A stretch of DNA of 64,000 nucleotides from Allobosea thiooxidans (lineage in GTDB: Bacteria; Pseudomonadota; Alphaproteobacteria; Rhizobiales; Beijerinckiaceae). Both the position numbers and the translations under genes were made by a program. Below the pieces are notes generated by a model. That model had not been told where the DNA came from and did no database searches. It saw only the letters and a program-made list of their open reading frames with translations. The DNA lies in NCBI RefSeq assembly GCF_900168195.1, contig NZ_FUYX01000003.1, positions 432,246 through 496,245 of the forward strand. Direction: 5' to 3'. Of the stretch, positions 48,601-56,085 are shown piece by piece (position 1 is the stretch's first letter; the number at the start of each line of letters is the position of its first letter).

Positions 48601-50258
48601 GACCGCCCCTGCAGCATGCCGCCGTCCTGGACGACGACATCGCCCTGAACCGTGCCAGTGCCGGTGAGCTTGCCATCCGCGAACACCGAAACCGGCGCCG
48701 CGAGACGCCCGTCGATCCGAAGCGTACCGCCTTCGACATTGGCGAAAGCGACAGCCGAATCCGCAGCGGTCAGCACCAGCGTGCCGTTGCCGAGCTTGCG
48801 AAGCCCTAGGTCGCCGGCCGCCGGGGCACGCTCCCAGATGCGGCCACCCAGCGTCCCGGTCTCGTCGTCGCCGATCTGGACATTGACGTCGTGCCCCTCG
48901 AGCATGATGCCGTTGTTGAGCCGGACGCCGTCGCGCAGCACGAGGCGCGTGTCGTTTCCGACCCGGATGTGGCCAGTGCCCAGCGCATCCGTGACGCCGG
49001 CGACAAGCGCTCCCTGGGACAGGAAGGTATCGCCGGAATAGGTGTTGCGGCCGTTGAGCCGCAACGCCCCCTCGCCTTCCTTGCGCAGGACTCCCTCGCC
49101 GACGACGAGCCCGGAGAAGGTCGAATCGGATGCGCCGCCGAGCGTCAGCTGCGACTCGTCTTCGAGGCGCACAGTGCCCAGGCCGGCAACGTCCCGGATC
49201 GTCTCATGTCCCATGACGCGGAACGTCGCGTTCTGGCTGATGATGACGGATGCCGTGTCGGAGAACCCCTCGCCATTGGACGGGGAGGTCGTCAGCGTGC
49301 CGGCATTGACGAAGATGCGCCCGCCGGCTGTGTGCTCGCCCCGGAACTCGAGCTCGCCGGCACCGACCTTGAAGATGTCTCCATCGCCGCTGATGGGGCC
49401 GTTCAAGGAGGCCGCCTGCGTCGCAGCGACCTCCAGGGCAACCGTCGCATCGTGCAGCACGACGCCGTTGCCGATATTGATTCCGTTGCCGAATACGATG
49501 TTGGACCCCAACCCCTCGATCGCCAGCGTGCCCGTCCCGAGCGCGTTGGAATGAGCGAGCTGAAGGTTGCTGCTGACGAGCCTCGTGCCGTTGGTGTAGC
49601 CGTTGTCGCCGGCGAGGCGCACGCTCCCGCTGCCTTCGATGTGCACCCCCAGCCCACCCGCGCCGCCCGCCCCGTTGACGATCGCGCTCGAGACGTCGCG
49701 GCTGCCCGTCGCCTGGATGGTCAGGATCGCGTTGGTGCCGGCCGCGTTGTTGGTGATCCTGGTGCTGCCGTGAGGGGAGGACAGCCGCTGAACGGAGAGG
49801 TTTCCGCCGTTCAGATCGAGCGTACCCCCCGTCAGCTCCAGCTCGGCGGTGTTCGCAAGGAAGTTGCGGGCGATGGCGTTTCCCAGCTTCAGCGTCCCCC
49901 CGTTCAGATGCAGGACCGGGTTGCCGATTTGAGAGACGATGCTCGTCGGCGCGAACAAGATCGTGCCGTCCGGCTGCGGGAAATCGCCGATATGGAGGAT
50001 GCCGGATCCGCCCGCCTGATAGGTGACGGTGCCGGCGAAGGCGGCCTCCACGCCGTTGATCGCATAGATCGTGGTCATGACGGTGTCGACGACCACGTTG
50101 TCGGAGTACGGAATGCTGGCGTCGTATCGATAGACGCCGCCAGCTGCCGCCGGCTGCGCCAGGAGCCCGCCCGCAGCGGCCAGAGCCGTGGCGGACAGCA
50201 GACGGGTTTTCAGGCGCGAGGAGGAGCGCTCGGAGCGCGGCGAACGTGAGGTTTTCAT
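45615..50258 (-). CDS. Autotransporter with PATR-rich passenger and outer-membrane beta-barrel
   Basis: 1,547 residues from the ATG at 50258 (AAAGG 7 nt upstream). Signal peptide (residues about 17-40, ending AQPAAA). The passenger is a long beta-helix with many autotransporter-associated repeats, such as GTLILEGSNSYTGGTEI and GALRLNGRNTYSGDTF. An alpha-helical linker (SALVEDSRFLRSAVNDRIR) leads to the C-terminal barrel, about 280 residues, ending in FKANFNARF with terminal Phe. It probably displays an adhesin-like stalk. AraC is encoded upstream and IalB downstream. Confidence 0.93.
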   Translation of the reverse strand: MKTSRSPRSERSSSRLKTRLLSATALAAAGGLLAQPAAAGGVYRYDASIPYSDNVVVDTVMTTIYAINGVEAAFAGTVTYQAGGSGILHIGDFPQPDGTILFAPTSIVSQIGNPVLHLNGGTLKLGNAIARNFLANTAELELTGGTLDLNGGNLSVQRLSSPHGSTRITNNAAGTNAILTIQATGSRDVSSAIVNGAGGAGGLGVHIEGSGSVRLAGDNGYTNGTRLVSSNLQLAHSNALGTGTLAIEGLGSNIVFGNGINIGNGVVLHDATVALEVAATQAASLNGPISGDGDIFKVGAGELEFRGEHTAGGRIFVNAGTLTTSPSNGEGFSDTASVIISQNATFRVMGHETIRDVAGLGTVRLEDESQLTLGGASDSTFSGLVVGEGVLRKEGEGALRLNGRNTYSGDTFLSQGALVAGVTDALGTGHIRVGNDTRLVLRDGVRLNNGIMLEGHDVNVQIGDDETGTLGGRIWERAPAAGDLGLRKLGNGTLVLTAADSAVAFANVEGGTLRIDGRLAAPVSVFADGKLTGTGTVQGDVVVQDGGMLQGRSGEKLAVTGNLTLNRSSYLDVRLGAASNSALFDIGGNLTLDGRLTIADAGGFGRGVYRLFDYGGTLTDNGLDVTGAPGGIPLDEISVQTAIARQVNIVVGAGPGPGEIPEVQFWDGAATTANGRIDGGSGTWAPASTNWTRTNGQANDSWGGRFAVFQGQSGTVTVDGGGQPVLVGGMQFASMGYRVEGGPLTLQGADGQTVIRVGNGNGASANMVATIASVLAGASRLVKSDFGTLILEGSNSYTGGTEIRSGTLQVSRDANLGAASGGLFLNGGTLATTASFDIARAVALTGTGRIAVAADTELGFSGVVAGGGDLIKAGTGTLRLGNAANGYRNTLVEAGTLIGQAGSISGTIGNAGTVVFEQNTDASFGGDIVGLGGARGTMVKRGGGELTLNGRSALDWTIEAGGLATAAERFEGNAAIAAKASLTFNQAADAAYAGVLAGQGQFRKTGSALLKLTGDSGGFAGATSVEDGTLAVDGKLGGTLDIGTAGRLQGTGALADTTVRGTIAPGNSIGTLRFDGNIVFQPGSIYEVELSATGQADKVEATGTAAVNGGSVRVLAGMGDYAPSTRYTILSAAGGRTGAFGSVTSNLAFLDPVLSYDINNVYLTMTRNSTGFATIGATRNQVATGGGVESLRYGNPVYNAVLGLSRDQARQAFDQLSGEVHVSARSALVEDSRFLRSAVNDRIRAAFGDVGAPGESVVTYEGGQPRAVSARTDRLAVWGQGFGAWGDTAGDGNAARLDRSTGGFFIGADAPVFDAWRFGAVAGYSRTSFDVKGRHSSGSSDNYHLGLYGGAKWGNLSLRTGAAYSWHDVSTSRSVTFPGFGGHMAGGYDAATAQLFGELGYGVGLGAARFEPFLNLAYVNVHSDGFTEQGGAAALHGASASTGVTFATLGLRAATTFELKGIAVAAKGMLGWRHAFAEVTPLTAMRFATGGDAFGVGGVPVARDAAVVEAGLDFALSPAATLGIIYAGQFGSGVTDQSFKANFNARF

Positions 50259-50697
50259 CGTCTGACCTTTGAAGAGTCGGGGAACGTTGTTTCGGCCGCC
50301 CGCGACGGCCGGCATTCACCCGGATGAGTTCAGGAGGAGTGCCTTCAGTTGCGGCGCGACCGGCCGCGTGGCGTCGGCGAAGGCGGGCCTGCCGCCGCAA
50401 GTCCGCGCGGCAGCGATGCCCCACCGGCCGCGCCGGCCGGGTGCGGGCCAACGCGACCGGTCGTTGCCCCCCGCCGCGTCGCAAAAATCCGCTCGTTTCA
50501 AGACACCCCCGACATCCACGCGGCGCCGGAAGGGATTCCGCACCGTAGGGCCGGGAAATTATGGCGGCGTCGGCCGCTCGTCTCGGCAGAACATGAACAA
50601 CCTTTGCGGCACACGAACAATTCGCCAGAATTTCTCGACAGACCTGAACGAATAACGCCAAAATCCGCGCGCGATCGCTCGATCACACGTGGTTATT

Positions 50698-50723
50698 ACT
50701 TCAATACATCGCTGAAGTATTGA
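50698..50723. repeat. Interleaved dyads between AraC stop and autotransporter
   Basis: TCAATAC (50701-50707) and GTATTGA (50717-50723) form one dyad, and ACTTCA (50698-50703) with TGAAGT (50713-50718) a second, interleaved one. It starts right after the AraC stop. No T run follows, so it is not a classic terminator. It may be an operator for the autotransporter, whose start is 440 bp away. Otherwise the 465-bp gap (50259-50723) shows only GC-rich DNA with no gene. Confidence 0.45.
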
Positions 50724-51674
50724 TCAGATCAGATTGTTTGCTCTGACCTCGGACGGGGTCGCCCCGAATCGCCGTCGGAAAGCTCGATTGAACGACGAGA
50801 TATCGGAGAATCCGGCATCGTAGGCGATGGCGGTGATCGTGCGGGACGCCCGATCACGGTCCTGCAGATATTGGAATGCCAGCTCGAGCCGGCGCTCGCG
50901 AACGAAATCGGAGAAGGTCGTGCCTTCGCTCTCGAAGAGGCGCTGGATGTAGCGCGCGGTCACACCCTGCCGCCTGGCGACCGCGTCGATCTGCAACCCG
51001 TGGTCGGCCAGCCGTTCGAGGACATCCTTCTGCGCCAGCTTCAGGCGCGCCGCGCCGATGCTGCGCTCGTTGCGTTCGGCCCCGCCGCGAACGATGCCAT
51101 CCAGCACCAGAGCGGTGAGATCGTAGATATGGCGGGATGCGAGGTCGCGCGCCTTATCGGATTCCGGCGGGCTCGCGCGGACCGCGTCGACATAGGAGGT
51201 CAGCAGCCGCATGTCGGCCCCCATCCCCGGGAGGACATGCACCGCTTCAGTGCCGAGCCGGGGCGCCAGCTTGGCGAGCAACCGACGATCGAGCGCCACA
51301 GCGTCCACGAACATGGGCCGGCCGAACCAGAACTCGGAGCAGACCGCCTCGTTCATCAGCGTGACGTCGCCGGCGGCCACCTTGATCGGCGCCCGGCCGT
51401 CGGCGGAGACCTCGTAGTCCTCGTGATGGATCGTCAAGAGATAGTGCTCGCGGCCGTCGCGAAGCAGATCGCGCGTACGGGCCCCGTGAAGCGGCGAGAA
51501 GCGACCGCGGCCGACGGTCAGCCCGCCAGGCAGCAACAGCGCCTCGAGGTCGATCCGGACCTGATCGTGATCGCGCGGCGCGAACTGCAGCCCGCCGATG
51601 TGCCGGCCGATGAAATCATGCACGAAGGCCATCCTCTCGCCACGCGGGATGTCTTCGGTCGTCAGGCGCTGCAT
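50724..51674 (-). CDS. AraC-family regulator with AraC_binding_2-type domain
   Basis: 316 residues from the ATG at 51674. The N-terminal domain contains YLLTIHHEDYEVSADG and VTLMNEAVCSEFWFG, the PF14525-like sensing domain. The C-terminal AraC HTH ends in AYDAGFSDISSFNRAFRRRFGATPSEVR. It lies between the autotransporter and the TetR gene and is divergent from TetR, so it may control either. No clear Shine-Dalgarno. Confidence 0.88.
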   Translation of the reverse strand: MQRLTTEDIPRGERMAFVHDFIGRHIGGLQFAPRDHDQVRIDLEALLLPGGLTVGRGRFSPLHGARTRDLLRDGREHYLLTIHHEDYEVSADGRAPIKVAAGDVTLMNEAVCSEFWFGRPMFVDAVALDRRLLAKLAPRLGTEAVHVLPGMGADMRLLTSYVDAVRASPPESDKARDLASRHIYDLTALVLDGIVRGGAERNERSIGAARLKLAQKDVLERLADHGLQIDAVARRQGVTARYIQRLFESEGTTFSDFVRERRLELAFQYLQDRDRASRTITAIAYDAGFSDISSFNRAFRRRFGATPSEVRANNLI

Positions 51675-51762
51675 GGAGGACGGCTCCGCGATGAACGGTC
51701 TTCCCCCGGACGCGGGCCCCGTGCGACAGGGCTCGGACCATGAGGCGAAAGGCAGAAGTCGA

Positions 51763-51790
51763 TTGCCATCCTGGTGCCACACCCTATAAT
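51763..51790 (+). promoter_or_regulatory. Sigma-70-type promoter of the TetR gene
   Basis: -35 TTGCCA (51763-51768) and -10 TATAAT (51785-51790), separated by 16 bp. The -10 is a perfect consensus. It reads toward the TetR gene, whose start is at 51848. Confidence 0.65.
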
Positions 51791-51799
51791 TATGGCGAT

Positions 51800-51826
51800 C
51801 GGTCTACTACCGATAGCATTAGACCG
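51800..51826. promoter_or_regulatory. Candidate TetR operator
   Basis: CGGTCTA (51800-51806) and TAGACCG (51820-51826) form a perfect 7-bp inverted repeat with a 13-bp spacer, just downstream of the -10 and covering the likely transcription start. It also overlaps a second dyad, ATCGG-TCTACTA-CCGAT. Binding here would block transcription, the usual TetR scheme. Confidence 0.55.
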
Positions 51827-51847
51827 GTCACCCTACAAGGAGCAAAT

Positions 51848-52438
51848 TTGTCCTCGCAATCCGATACCCGCGGTCGGCTCATCAGGGTCGCCTCAGCTCT
51901 TTTTCGCCAGCGGGGCTATGACGGCGTCGGCCTGACCGAGATCCTGGAAGCGAGCAAGGCTCCCAAAGGCTCGTTCTACTACCACTTCCCGGGCGGGAAG
52001 GAGGAGCTCGGCGAGGCCGCCATCCGCTATGCCGGCGCGGAAGTGGCGAAGCTGATCGAGGGCTCGTCCGCCGCGGCGAAAAGCTTCGCCGACGGGCCGC
52101 GGATGTTCGCAAAGGTGCTGGCGGACGGCTTCGAGCAGTCGGGCTTCCGGGAGGGATGCCCGATCACCTCCATTGCCCTGGCGACGGTGCCCAAGATCGG
52201 CGCCCACGCCAGCGCCGTGCAGGAGGTCTTCGACCTCTGGCGGGACCGCATCCTGGGCCACGCCCGCCGCTTCGACGTCGCCCTTGCGGAAACCGATGCC
52301 GACCGGCTGCTGCTGCTCGTCGAAGGAGCCTGGATCATGGCGCGGGTCCGGCAATCGAAGCAGCCCCTTCTGGACAGCGTGGAGGTCTGGCTGCTGTCGC
52401 TCGCGCCAGCCCCGAACCGCGACCGGAATCCGGCGTAG
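51848..52438 (+). CDS. TetR-family transcriptional regulator
   Basis: 196 residues from TTG 51848, which has AAGGAG 5 nt upstream. HTH: RLIRVASALFRQRGYDGVGLTEILEASKAPKGSFYYHF, then the TetR_C ligand-binding domain (QSGFREGCPITSIAL). YxAF/AcrR-like. The strong promoter and operator upstream indicate autoregulation. Divergent from the AraC gene. Confidence 0.9.
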   Translation: MSSQSDTRGRLIRVASALFRQRGYDGVGLTEILEASKAPKGSFYYHFPGGKEELGEAAIRYAGAEVAKLIEGSSAAAKSFADGPRMFAKVLADGFEQSGFREGCPITSIALATVPKIGAHASAVQEVFDLWRDRILGHARRFDVALAETDADRLLLLVEGAWIMARVRQSKQPLLDSVEVWLLSLAPAPNRDRNPA

Positions 52439-52485
52439 GCGCCATCCGCGCTCAGTCATGGCGCCCTCGGTGGAGCGCCGGCTTC

Positions 52486-52929
52486 CTAGTCCGGCTCGTC
52501 GGCGGATATCCCGTGGCGCCGATAGAACGCGGCCTCGTCCTTCGCGAGCTGCTCCCGAAGCCGCTTTTCGGCGCTGATCAGCATCGCGTCGCGGGCGGCG
52601 CGGCCGGCCCCCATGGTGACCAGGCTGGAGACGCCCGACCGATCGAAGGAGGAGGCGATTCCGGCCGCCCCCTGGGCAGCGCCAAGCGCGGTCGCTTCCG
52701 CCATGAGCTGTCTCTCGAGCTGCCTGGTTTCGTCGGAATAGTCCGGCCCTTCGAAGGCCGATTCCGTCGTCTGGCAGCTCGCCATGAAAGCCGCCGAAAG
52801 GCCGACCAGCGCAAAGCGCGCGATGGTCGCCCGGATTGCGAGGGGGCGTCGGCGGAAGCTCCGGCCATGGCGGCGTCCGGCGGGGCCGGATTGCCCGCCC
52901 TCGGCTTGAATCGTCGGTCCCGGGCGCAT
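52486..52929 (-). CDS. Putative lipoprotein, hypothetical
   Basis: 147 residues from the ATG at 52929. The hydrophobic stretch FALVGLSAAF ends in a lipobox-like MASC. The mature part is helical and charged (DETRQLERQLMAEATALG, then ISAEKRLREQLAKDEAAFYRRHG). The N-terminal 35 residues before the helix are unusually Arg/Gly rich, so the start may be later or the call wrong. No family recognised. Confidence 0.5.
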   Translation of the reverse strand: MRPGPTIQAEGGQSGPAGRRHGRSFRRRPLAIRATIARFALVGLSAAFMASCQTTESAFEGPDYSDETRQLERQLMAEATALGAAQGAAGIASSFDRSGVSSLVTMGAGRAARDAMLISAEKRLREQLAKDEAAFYRRHGISADEPD

Positions 52930-53142
52930 TGGAGAAGCCAGATGGTTGTGATGACATGGAAGAGGAAGACGCGATTCGCTTGAGCCCAACGCTCGCCCGC
53001 CGCGACGAACGCCCGATTCGGTATGCGGCTGCCGCCCTCCCGTCTCGGGCGCCGGCGAACGATCTGCGCCTCAAACGAACTTCGGCCGCCGAATGCCGCC
53101 GTGGAATGCGCCCTGGCCGGCCGCTCGACGAGGTAGTGCTCG

Positions 53143-54060
53143 ATGACGACGTTTCTCGACTGCAGGGCAGCTTCTCTCGATGAGGTTCCGGAGGATGCGG
53201 TGGCCGTCATCGGGATCGGCGGTGCGACTCCCTACCCGAAGAGCGCTCCTCACAGCGCGTCGGCCCCTGCCGCGATCCGTGCGGCAAGCCTGAGGCTCGC
53301 CCCGCGGCGGGGCCATTACGATTTCGATCTCGGCGAACCGCTGATCCAGGCGGATACGGATCTGGTCGATTGCGGCGACCTGCCCTTCGACGCGCGGGAT
53401 CTTGCGTCCAACCGGAGCCGCATCGAGGCGGCGTTCCGGACCCTGCTGGCGCGCGGCGCGCGGCCGCTGCTGCTGGGCGGGGACGACAGCGTCCAGATCC
53501 CGGCCCTCAAGGCCTTTGCCGAGCTCCGCGGCATCACGCTGGTGCAGATCGACGCGCATATCGACTGGCGCGACGAGGTCGAGGGCGAGCGCTACGGCCT
53601 CTCGAGCACGATGCGGCGGGCCTCAGAGATGCCCGGCATTGCGACGATCGTCCAGATCGGTGCACGCGGCATCGGCAGCGCCCGGCTTTCCGATGTCGAG
53701 GATGCGCTCGCCTTCGGCGCCCGCCTGGTCGACATGCGGACCTTGCGCGCCAAGGGCGTCTCGCACGCGCTGGACGCGATTCCGCCGAACAGGCCGGTCG
53801 TGATCTGCCTGGACGTCGACGGGCTGGATCCCGCGGCGGTGCCCGGCGTCCTGGGGATCGCGCCGGGAGGGCTCGGCTATGGCGACATCGTCGATCTCGT
53901 CCATGGCGTCGTCGCCAAGGCACCGATCATCGGCTTCAACATCGTCGAGTTCGTCCCGGAACGGGATCAGGGCGACATCGGCACGCGCACGGTCTGCAGG
54001 CTCGCGATGCTCGGCGCCGGCATCCTCGCGATGAGCGCAAGACGGTGGCCGCGGCCCTGA
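53143..54060 (+). CDS. Ureohydrolase-family (agmatinase/arginase-like) protein, variant metal site
   Basis: 305 residues. Ureohydrolase fold; binuclear metal motifs: GGDDS (112-116) has Asp115 in place of the His of GGDHS, while DAHID (137-141) and CLDVDGLDP (Asp224, Asp226) are intact. The substrate could be agmatine, guanidinobutyrate or formiminoglutamate; the altered ligand makes this uncertain. GAGG lies 9 nt upstream of the ATG at 53143. It ends 33 bp before the decayed island. Confidence 0.85.
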   Translation: MTTFLDCRAASLDEVPEDAVAVIGIGGATPYPKSAPHSASAPAAIRAASLRLAPRRGHYDFDLGEPLIQADTDLVDCGDLPFDARDLASNRSRIEAAFRTLLARGARPLLLGGDDSVQIPALKAFAELRGITLVQIDAHIDWRDEVEGERYGLSSTMRRASEMPGIATIVQIGARGIGSARLSDVEDALAFGARLVDMRTLRAKGVSHALDAIPPNRPVVICLDVDGLDPAAVPGVLGIAPGGLGYGDIVDLVHGVVAKAPIIGFNIVEFVPERDQGDIGTRTVCRLAMLGAGILAMSARRWPRP

Positions 54061-54092
54061 CGCGCTCGCGGCCCGGGAAGCGGCTCCCGCCT

Positions 54093-54102
54093 ACTCCCAC
54101 TC
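54093..54102. repeat. Left direct repeat (candidate attL/attR core)
   Basis: ACTCCCACTC, identical to the 10 bp in the 3' end of guaA at 56088-56097. Ten bases is short, so chance is possible; the case rests on what lies between. Confidence 0.5.
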
Positions 54103-54434
54103 ACTTGTCAACGAGCCGAAAAAGAGCAGCGTTTTCAGCGCGTTAGAGTGGTTCGATTTTCGCAATACCATGCGAAATGCCATGTTCGGAAACGCCAAAA
54201 AGGCAGCGAAAAAGCGCTCTGAAATGTCGTCTTTCTTGCGGGATAGCGGCCGCCGCGCGGAACGATAGGTGAACGAATCCCGGGGACAACCCCGGTGGCG
54301 GTGCTGGTATTGCCGATACGGAAGCGGTAAATCGATTCCCGGCAGTACGCAGTGCGCCTTGGATCAGCATGCCCTCACGCCCGGGGCATGTCGCCCCAGG
54401 GCCCGGGCCCGATCCCGGCATGGACCTAAACGCC

Positions 54435-54551
54435 ATGAAGCACTTCTGCCCACTCTCGCAGCCCGTCGCCGTGCGCGACTATCTGCGGGTTCGTTTCGGA
54501 CGGGTTGAGTTTGTCCGAGCACACTGCCGAGGCCTACCGAGCGCACGGTAG
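54435..54551 (+). CDS. Small ORF before a strong terminator, hypothetical
   Basis: 38 codons from the ATG at 54435, beginning MKHFCPLSQPVAVRDYLRVR; it could extend upstream to 54369. It ends 26 bp before a strong terminator (54578-54604), which argues that something here is transcribed. No family recognised. The rest of 54103-54710 holds no further convincing gene; a 7-bp dyad TTTCGCA/TGCGAAA lies at 54158-54177. Confidence 0.25.
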   Translation: MKHFCPLSQPVAVRDYLRVRFGRVEFVRAHCRGLPSAR

Positions 54552-54577
54552 AACCCCGGATTCTTCAGTGAGCCTTG

Positions 54578-54604
54578 GGGAGCCTTCGGGCTCCCTCTTT
54601 TTTT
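54578..54604 (+). terminator. Intrinsic terminator with TTCG tetraloop
   Basis: GGGAGCC, TTCG, GGCTCCC (54578-54595), followed by TC and seven or more T. A near-ideal terminator on the plus strand. No recognised gene precedes it. Confidence 0.85.
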
Positions 54605-54709
54605 CTTCGCCCTTCCCAAGGCGGAGAACTTGTGCCGCCAGCAGGCGACAATCCACCCTTGTCCACAGCGTGTGGATCGTCAAGGCAATAAGCGCCTCTT
54701 GCAAAATGT

Positions 54710-54937
54710 TCAGGGAGTACGCTTGGGCCTAGTTGACTCGCTCAGCGCGATTCGGAGCCGCGCGATCTCCTGGGCGGCATCCCTGACCAGCGTGTGGATG
54801 TGGTCGTCCTCGCTGGCGTCGCCACCATGAGCATTCGCCCGCCACCGCCGAAGAGCCTCTGCCCTCTCCTGCTCCTCCTTCTGCAGTCGGTAGAGGATGT
54901 CGTCGGAGCTGACGCGGAGAACGTCGTCGGTGGTCAT
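54710..54937 (-). CDS. Phage-type small protein, hypothetical
   Basis: 75 residues, charged and helical, starting MTTDDVLRVSSDDILYRLQK. GGGAG 6 nt before the ATG at 54937. Last gene of the three-gene island operon. No recognised domain; lower-GC than the chromosome. Confidence 0.65.
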   Translation of the reverse strand: MTTDDVLRVSSDDILYRLQKEEQERAEALRRWRANAHGGDASEDDHIHTLVRDAAQEIARLRIALSESTRPKRTP

Positions 54938-54939
54938 GC

Positions 54940-55221
54940 TTAGCTCCCTGTGGCCTTGGCGATGGCGGCTCGTGCTTTAACGGTCATGCCGCACTCTCCT
55001 AGCGTGTCGCAAATGTCTTCAAGCGCCTCCAGCAGCTCAGGCGCGGCAGCTATCAGGCGGGCGTTGGCTTGTCGTGCATCTATGCCAACTATTTGCGCAA
55101 TAGTTTGCGCTACTCCTGTATCGCAATCCTTTGTTATGCATAGAGTTTTTGCTCCACTTCGGTAGTTTGTTGTTTGAAGCTCAGCCCTCCAAGGCCCAGG
55201 CGTGTGCTTTGCTTCGCTCAT
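54940..55221 (-). CDS. Phage-type small protein (TPGPW...AAPELLEAL family)
   Basis: 93 residues from the ATG at 55221 (AAGGAGG 4 nt upstream). N-terminal HTPGPW and C-terminal NARLIAAAPELLEAL with a final KARAAIAKATG are the hallmarks of a common family of unknown function found in prophages and phages. Its start overlaps the previous gene stop by 4 bp. Confidence 0.8.
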   Translation of the reverse strand: MSEAKHTPGPWRAELQTTNYRSGAKTLCITKDCDTGVAQTIAQIVGIDARQANARLIAAAPELLEALEDICDTLGECGMTVKARAAIAKATGS

Positions 55222-55562
55222 GCTGCCTCCTTGGCCTGCTGGACGGCAGCGGCAGCCCGGACGATGGCGCGGCGGGTGGCCGCGCACACATCATCACCTT
55301 TGGGCTCGACCCCTCGATAGACTCCACCGTCGTCTTCGCTCACAGTCCAAGCCTCGATGCTTCGACGAATACCATTACCTACGTTCATCTCTAGCTTCGC
55401 TGCCAGCCGAAGCGCGTCGCCGTCGTCGGCCAGAGGGTTCCAAGCTTCATAGTTGGTGAGGTGGCCTCTAAATTTCGATGTGATGACCCATCCGTCACCA
55501 TCCCACTCTACCTCTGGACCGTAGGCCTTGGCAGCCAGCTCCAGCAGTTCTCGGTCGTTCAT
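55218..55562 (-). CDS. Phage-type protein, hypothetical
   Basis: 114 residues, ATG at 55562 with AAGGAG 4 nt upstream. Contains WNPLADDGDALRLAAKL, a segment seen in many phage proteins of unknown function, and a C-terminal helix AIVRAAAAVQQAKEAA. First gene of the island operon. Confidence 0.8.
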   Translation of the reverse strand: MNDRELLELAAKAYGPEVEWDGDGWVITSKFRGHLTNYEAWNPLADDGDALRLAAKLEMNVGNGIRRSIEAWTVSEDDGGVYRGVEPKGDDVCAATRRAIVRAAAAVQQAKEAA

Positions 55563-55782
55563 ACATCTCCTTGTCTATCGTCACAACTATACGCACAGAC
55601 GCTGGCGTGATTTCAAAGTAATGGCGTGTCATTACTTTAGCACATACTTTGCCAGTTGTGTGGTGTGGTTTGAGAGCCACCACCCTGGGCGACTCATTGA
55701 TGACGCGGCCACGTCATAAACAAGGTGCCGGAGCTGGGCCGCAGCCAAGCCGTTGAAATTGCTGCAGTAACGCCGGAGCGAC

Positions 55783-55810
55783 ATGGTATCGGCGCTATAT
55801 CCGATACCAT
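55783..55810. repeat. 28-bp perfect palindrome with 8-nt spacer
   Basis: ATGGTATCGG (55783-55792), spacer CGCTATAT, CCGATACCAT (55801-55810). Perfect 10-bp arms. It lies upstream of the island operon, where a phage repressor or activator might bind. Otherwise the 520-bp stretch 55563-56085 holds no further gene that I accept. Confidence 0.7.
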
Positions 55811-55878
55811 GAAATGGGGCGATGCGAATTTTCCTGGCGCAGCAACGAGTTGACTAGCGCCAGTACCATGATCGAGAA

Positions 55879-55902
55879 CTTCGATGCCATATGGCATCGA
55901 AG
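55879..55902. repeat. 24-bp perfect palindrome without spacer
   Basis: CTTCGATGCCAT followed at once by its reverse complement ATGGCATCGAAG. It could be an operator or a recombinase site. It lies about 70 bp from the 28-bp palindrome. Confidence 0.7.
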
Positions 55903-55999
55903 CACCTTCGGGCAAGCATCGCGCGCCATACCATGCGCAGCACCAAGAACTGGCCTCACTGCGCGGCGAATACTTCTCGCGCAAAACTCCGCTTCAAGC

Positions 56000-56027
56000 A
56001 TAAAAAAGCCCGCAATCACGCGGGCTT
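56000..56027 (-). terminator. Intrinsic terminator downstream of guaA
   Basis: On the minus strand AAGCCCGC, loop GTGATT, GCGGGCTT, then TTTTA. It starts 59 bp after the guaA stop and so ends guaA transcription. It lies inside the candidate element, which has thus supplied the terminator of its host gene. Confidence 0.8.
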
Positions 56028-56085
56028 AGTCCATATCATCTTTTGGATTACTGAATCTATTCTTACAAGAATAGGAAAATAACCC

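Noticed and set aside
45381..48809. Long open frame on the plus strand opposite the autotransporter
   Set aside because: Antisense to a continuous autotransporter passenger and barrel; no domain or start signal.
54143..54436. 97-codon minus-strand ORF in the left part of the island
   Set aside because: No ribosome-binding site, low-complexity Pro/Gly-rich product and no conserved pattern.
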